DNA of 64,000 bases, taken from Tulasnella sp. 424. Its lineage: Eukaryota; Basidiomycota; Agaricomycetes; Cantharellales; Tulasnellaceae. Of this stretch, positions 60,671 through 64,000 are shown one piece after another. Where the stretch lies: assembly GCA_019633425.1 (NCBI GenBank), contig WSUB01000105.1, forward strand, positions 62,001 through 126,000. The letters are read 5' to 3'. Below the pieces are notes generated by a model. It made no database searches. It was not told the origin of the DNA and saw only the letters and a program-made list of their open reading frames with translations. Position numbers and translations under genes: made by a program. Each line of letters opens with the position of its first letter. Within the stretch, counting starts at the first letter, position 1.

Positions 60671-61766
60671 TACTTCCCCGTGGTCTCACGGAGGCGACTA
60701 TAATGACTCTCCGCTCCTCCCGCCTCCGACCTGCTTGGACGTTCCTGACTTGATGATTCTTCACTGGCCCTTGTCACGTTGTTTTGTTTTGATGAGAAGA
60801 TGATGAGCGTGTTTATACATGACCTTGCGTTGCTTCTAGATATGTCGGCTCCTATCCCGGTGTTCTGGAGGCTGGTTTCGCCGAGCTCTCTCACGTCTGC
60901 CCTGCGGTTAGCGAAACCTTCGCATGGTCAACAGCTGCTGAGCCCCTCCCGATCACACCCTAGTTTCCCTTCCCGATCGCAGCCTAGTGTTCTTGAGAAG
61001 CACGCCTTCCTAGTCGCAGCTCACGGTAGAGGTTTGTCGTTAATCCGCACAGCTAAGATGGCTTTATGGAGAACTCTTGGCGGGACGGGGAGTATACATA
61101 GCTTCGATTCGCCGAGGAAGACTTGGTTTGAACGCTAAATCTTCAGTTGGAGGAAACTCGATGAGCTTCCCTTTATAAAGATTGGTCTGATCGTGAAGGT
61201 CGATCTTAGAGTGGCGTGGCAAATGATGACGAGATGTAGCTGACCAAACCCTTCACCAAGTGCGCTCTCCCTTTCTTACCTCCGGGGTCTTCTCAAAACT
61301 GCGATCGAGTTAACATACATCCCGGCCACTTTTGTACCTCCGGTGCTAATCCCGATTTGCTCCCACAGCTCACTATTGGGTCGGTCAACGTCGACTAGGC
61401 CGTTGAAAGGCTTCGTTTGTCGCCTCTTCGGTCATATATTATTCCATAGGCGTCAAATTTAACATCTAAGTCCGCTTCATTCGGGCTACATAATTCAGAT
61501 TCTGGTAGGCTTGATCCAGTGAACCTGTTCAGTTCAGAGGCCTTTGTCATGCTCAGAAGCTCAGCGCTGGTTTTTCGGGATAGAGCGTACTCACATCGAG
61601 ATACTCGAAATAGAGACCAATGGAGTTACATCTCGTGGCTAATTTCGTTGAGTAACTTCGGAAAGATTGACAGTATTCCGCTCGTGACAGGTCGAAACGC
61701 TACGAAACACCGCAGCTGACCAGCGAACCGCCGAGTAGCTTGCCGCGTTTACTGCTCAGGGCGCTG

Positions 61767-61773
61767 TATAAAA
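61767..61773 (+). promoter_or_regulatory. TATA box of CBM1 copy 9
   Basis: TATAAAA 65 bp upstream of the ATG at 61839. Confidence 0.65.
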
Positions 61774-61838
61774 TGGAATGATTGAGCTGGCTTCAATAGA
61801 TCATCTCACCCCCTCCGTGCCCATCGACGTCAGTTTCA

Positions 61839-62196
61839 ATGCTCTCGCTCCACACCTTCATTGCTGTCATCGCCGCCACTTCGCTTTCTTCCAATGTTGT
61901 CGCACAAATCCCGACTGTGGCCCCTAACTGGGGACTATGTGGTGGTCTGGTCTTTTACAACGGTGCTCCCGATATCCCTTGCGCTGATGGATGGACTTGC
62001 ACTGTTGCGAGTGAGCGGCATCCCTATCGTAGCACCGTCTTTCTGGAGGAGCTAACATGTTCTTCTAATATCAGATGAATTCTATCAGTAAGTGCCCCAG
62101 CGGCTCGACGCAAATCTTATTTTGGCTAATCCAACTCCCACTACCATCAGTCAATGCTTGCCACCTCCTGTAACAGCTACAACGTCCTCCGCGTAG
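61839..62196 (+). CDS. Secreted CBM1-only peptide, copy 9
   Basis: Exons 61839-62010, 62075-62087 and 62151-62196 give 76 residues. The signal peptide starts MLSLHTFIAVIAATS. The CBM1 reads NWGLCGG, FYNGAPDIPCADGW, TCTVA, NEFYHQC, with a Phe-Tyr aromatic pair. The linker PTVAPN matches copy 3 and the PPPVTATTSSA tail matches copy 6, so it looks like a mosaic of A1 and A2 types. All splice sites are intact. It is the copy closest to a textbook CBM1. Confidence 0.83.
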
Positions 62197-62959
62197 ACTT
62201 CCAGCCGTGATGCGAAGGGACCGTGCGGGTGCGTGGGCTCTACCCGAGTCTTAGTAGCAGAGTGGGCTCACGACTCAAGTAATAGAGCTAAATACTAAAG
62301 CCTGGAGTGTCGTTGTTCAAAACTACGTGGAAATAAAGAAAAATTCTGAGTTCAAGGATTCGAGAAAGCGGGCTTGATCGGATCCGTACCGGTCCCAGAG
62401 CTAATGCCCCTTCCAACATTGTGCCCTAACGTTGATAAAGCCTCCATTCCATAAACCTAATTGTAATTGACTGAGATGGAGGCAAGAGGAATTCGGTCTC
62501 AGGTACAATAGTCAGAGACACACCACCAAAATTATGTGGCGAGCTCGAGGAGGGAGGCGAAACTCACTACTCCTGGTCCCTGTAAACGGAGACTTTCGCC
62601 TACCTGGAGGCCACGAGATACGTAGTGATCCCCCAATGCACAGAGTCAGCTGCTGTCATAGGTCATAGTTCAGTCTCAAAATACAAATTTGCCCATAATA
62701 CTCACGTGGAGGCGTTGGAAAGGATGGTTGAAGGTAGGGCTTGCATTTCATGGATTTAGAGAGCGACAACGATGACTGCGGCTGGTAAAAATTCTGGTGG
62801 ACGGGATGCTTTGGCGCTTGGATGGAAAGATTTCGCATGTGTTGCCCAGCTGATGCCGGTTTTCCAAACTAGTGTTATGTCACGCAATTTTGAGTGAGCA
62901 AGAGTATAAAAGAACAAGTCAACCTCTTATGGCATGCGCATCCATCAGAACACGAGCTC

Positions 62960-63515
62960 AATTGTGAAGCATCATATTCCTTAAACGGGAGATATTACAC
63001 ACAGATCAATTGGACTTCTAATGCCTTGAGGCGTGACTGTGACGGCCACCGGAGCGACGCTCTTGGTCGATCAGGCAACCTTGAATTGTCGGATGGCTCG
63101 GGGATCGACAAGGAGACCGATAGTTAACCCCAATCAAGTAATCTATTAAGGCTGACACCTAAACCCTCTTAAATCGTATCTCCTTGATTTGCATGGCAGG
63201 GTCAGCCGATTATCCTTACCGTGGTGAGGTAACGGGGTGAGAATTTTATGGTACGGTGAGCAGGGAGGAAGCCCACGCTTCGCACATGACTAGGGATCGT
63301 CCTCTTCTTTTCTTCTCTTCGGGCCGGCTGTTTTTGAAGTCTATGGTAAGTGAGGTACATTCCGGCAACTTATGTTACGTTCGGTATATTCGATCCAGGG
63401 GATCCATCCAGTCTCACTGATTTCTGACGCACCCCGCACAAGGTGCGCGACACAGGATAGAGAAAGATGCCTGTCATGAAGCCGAACGGCATTGTAGCTG
63501 TCGTCCATTAATGTC
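62960..63515 (+). repeat. B-type upstream block (copy 3), decayed
   Basis: Recognisable relative of 49860-50763 and 54425-55320 with many small deletions. It ends abruptly inside the second conserved block, where it is fused to CBM1 exon sequence. Confidence 0.55.
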
Positions 63516-63751
63516 GCACACTCTGGGGTCTCTGTGGCGGTAAAGCAACCCCCTACAATCCACCTTTACCTTGCGCCGGTGGGTGGGTTTGCACTCCTAA
63601 CAGTGAATGGGCCCGATTCGACCGTTAGCCCATAACCAAATGAATTTTGGTTATAAGCACCTCCACTCGAGCAAGATATTCTCTAACCAACTTAATATGG
63701 CTCGCACGTAGTCAATGCCTACCTCCGCCGATGACAAGCTCAAGCGTATAG
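63516..63751 (+). pseudogene. CBM1 copy 10 (B type), broken by deletion
   Basis: The signal peptide, start codon and TATA region are missing: promoter sequence (ATGTCGCACA) is joined directly to the middle of exon 1 (LWGLCGG, then PLPCAGGW, VCTPN). The donor reads GTGAAT. The 13-nt exon region has lost both its AG and GT. Exon 3 (63712-63751) is intact. It cannot yield a secreted protein. Confidence 0.78.
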
Positions 63752-64000
63752 ACTCCGTCTATTTCAGCACTACGCCGCGCGTGAGCGCCTTTACCTAGAT
63801 TTAAGTGGTAGGGGGGTTTGCGGTCTATGTACTAGGTTTGAATGCGCATAGGTGTGGCGGCCGGGGACAACCGTGTAGAATTCAACGCAATTGCCCACGT
63901 AGCGTCTCCCCCGGAATGACCAATTCCACCAGAAGTCCTTTGATACTAGCTTCGGAGCGACTACATAAAGCCTTAAACTTCAAATTGCTACGCCGTTGAT
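63752..64000 (+). repeat. B-type 3' flank, cut by the window end
   Basis: Similar to 51111-51400 and 55677-55940, the regions after the other B-type copies. The array therefore probably continues beyond the window. Confidence 0.5.

Larger units (their letters stand above)
43270..64000 (+). repeat. Tandem array of CBM1 genes with interspersed synaptobrevin fragments
   Basis: Ten CBM1 copies start at 43691, 45126, 47166, 49246, 50764 (broken), 53242, 55321, 58599, 61839 and about 63516 (broken). All are on the plus strand. A-type upstream modules start near 43270, 44700, 46770, 48810, 52830, 58180 and 61410. B-type blocks, more diverged, lie at about 49860-51460, 54425-55960 and 62960-64000. 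Synaptobrevin 3' fragments precede copies 3, 4, 6, 8 and 9. Steps between copies are about 1.4-1.7, 2.0-2.1, 2.5 and 3.2 kb, as expected from repeated unequal exchange. The right edge of the window is still inside a B-type block. Confidence 0.88.

Noticed and set aside
52268..61138. Recurrent frames after the synaptobrevin fragments (for example 57545-57871 and 60779-61138)
   Set aside because: They are copies of the synaptobrevin 3' flank; starts, lengths and ends differ between copies, as expected for non-coding repeats.
43270..64000. CRISPR-like or satellite array
   Set aside because: The repeats are 1.4-3.2 kb gene-bearing units with dispersed differences, not short direct repeats with spacers, and the genome is eukaryotic.

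Overview
This is a eukaryotic, almost certainly agaricomycete (mushroom-forming basidiomycete) chromosome segment. Short introns of about 50-80 bp interrupt nearly every gene, gene families typical of basidiomycetes are present (F-box proteins, fungal C2H2 factors, secreted CBM1 peptides), and there are no bacterial operon features. I rebuilt the genes by joining exons at GT-AG (and two GC-AG) junctions, checking that phase and homology continue across each junction. All models are unverified by transcript data.

Region 1 (1-16.7 kb) is a conventional gene neighbourhood: the C-terminal part of an F-box-type protein (window edge to 991), an HSF-type transcription factor (3354-4920), an F-box N-terminal fragment (5585-5198, minus), a multi-exon membrane protein (8435-5978, minus), ribosomal protein eL24 (9125-9912), glucosamine-6-phosphate N-acetyltransferase GNA1 (10298-11065), a BEM46/ABHD13-type alpha/beta hydrolase (13236-11348, minus), a possible membrane-protein remnant (13849-14520, minus) and a PAC1-like proteasome assembly chaperone (15617-16692).

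Region 2 (16.7-38.7 kb) is gene-poor. It carries four related small C2H2/C2CH zinc-finger genes (18046-17578 minus, 27223-28913, 31784-32479, 37226-37918). They share intron positions and an unusual second finger of the form C-x1/2-C-x12-C-x3-H. Also here are a MYND-finger gene (20913-21783), an F-box gene (22116-23060) and three long poly-G tracts. The rest holds no gene I can recognise.

Region 3 (38.7-42.5 kb) holds a bestrophin-type anion channel (38686-40894) and a synaptobrevin (R-SNARE) gene (41607-42486) whose ATG is split by an intron.

Region 4 (42.5-64 kb, continuing past the window) is the most unusual part: a tandem array of ten copies of a gene for a tiny secreted protein consisting of a signal peptide, one family 1 carbohydrate-binding module (CBM1) and a Thr/Ser tail. 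Eight copies look usable and two are broken. Each intact copy has three exons, and the middle one is a 13-nt microexon that encodes the aromatic pair of the CBM1 binding face. Five truncated copies of the 3' end of the neighbouring synaptobrevin gene lie between CBM1 copies, which shows how the array grew. Two promoter types (A and B) share two short conserved blocks and a TATA box. The array looks like a birth-and-death family of cellulose-binding peptides without attached enzymes.
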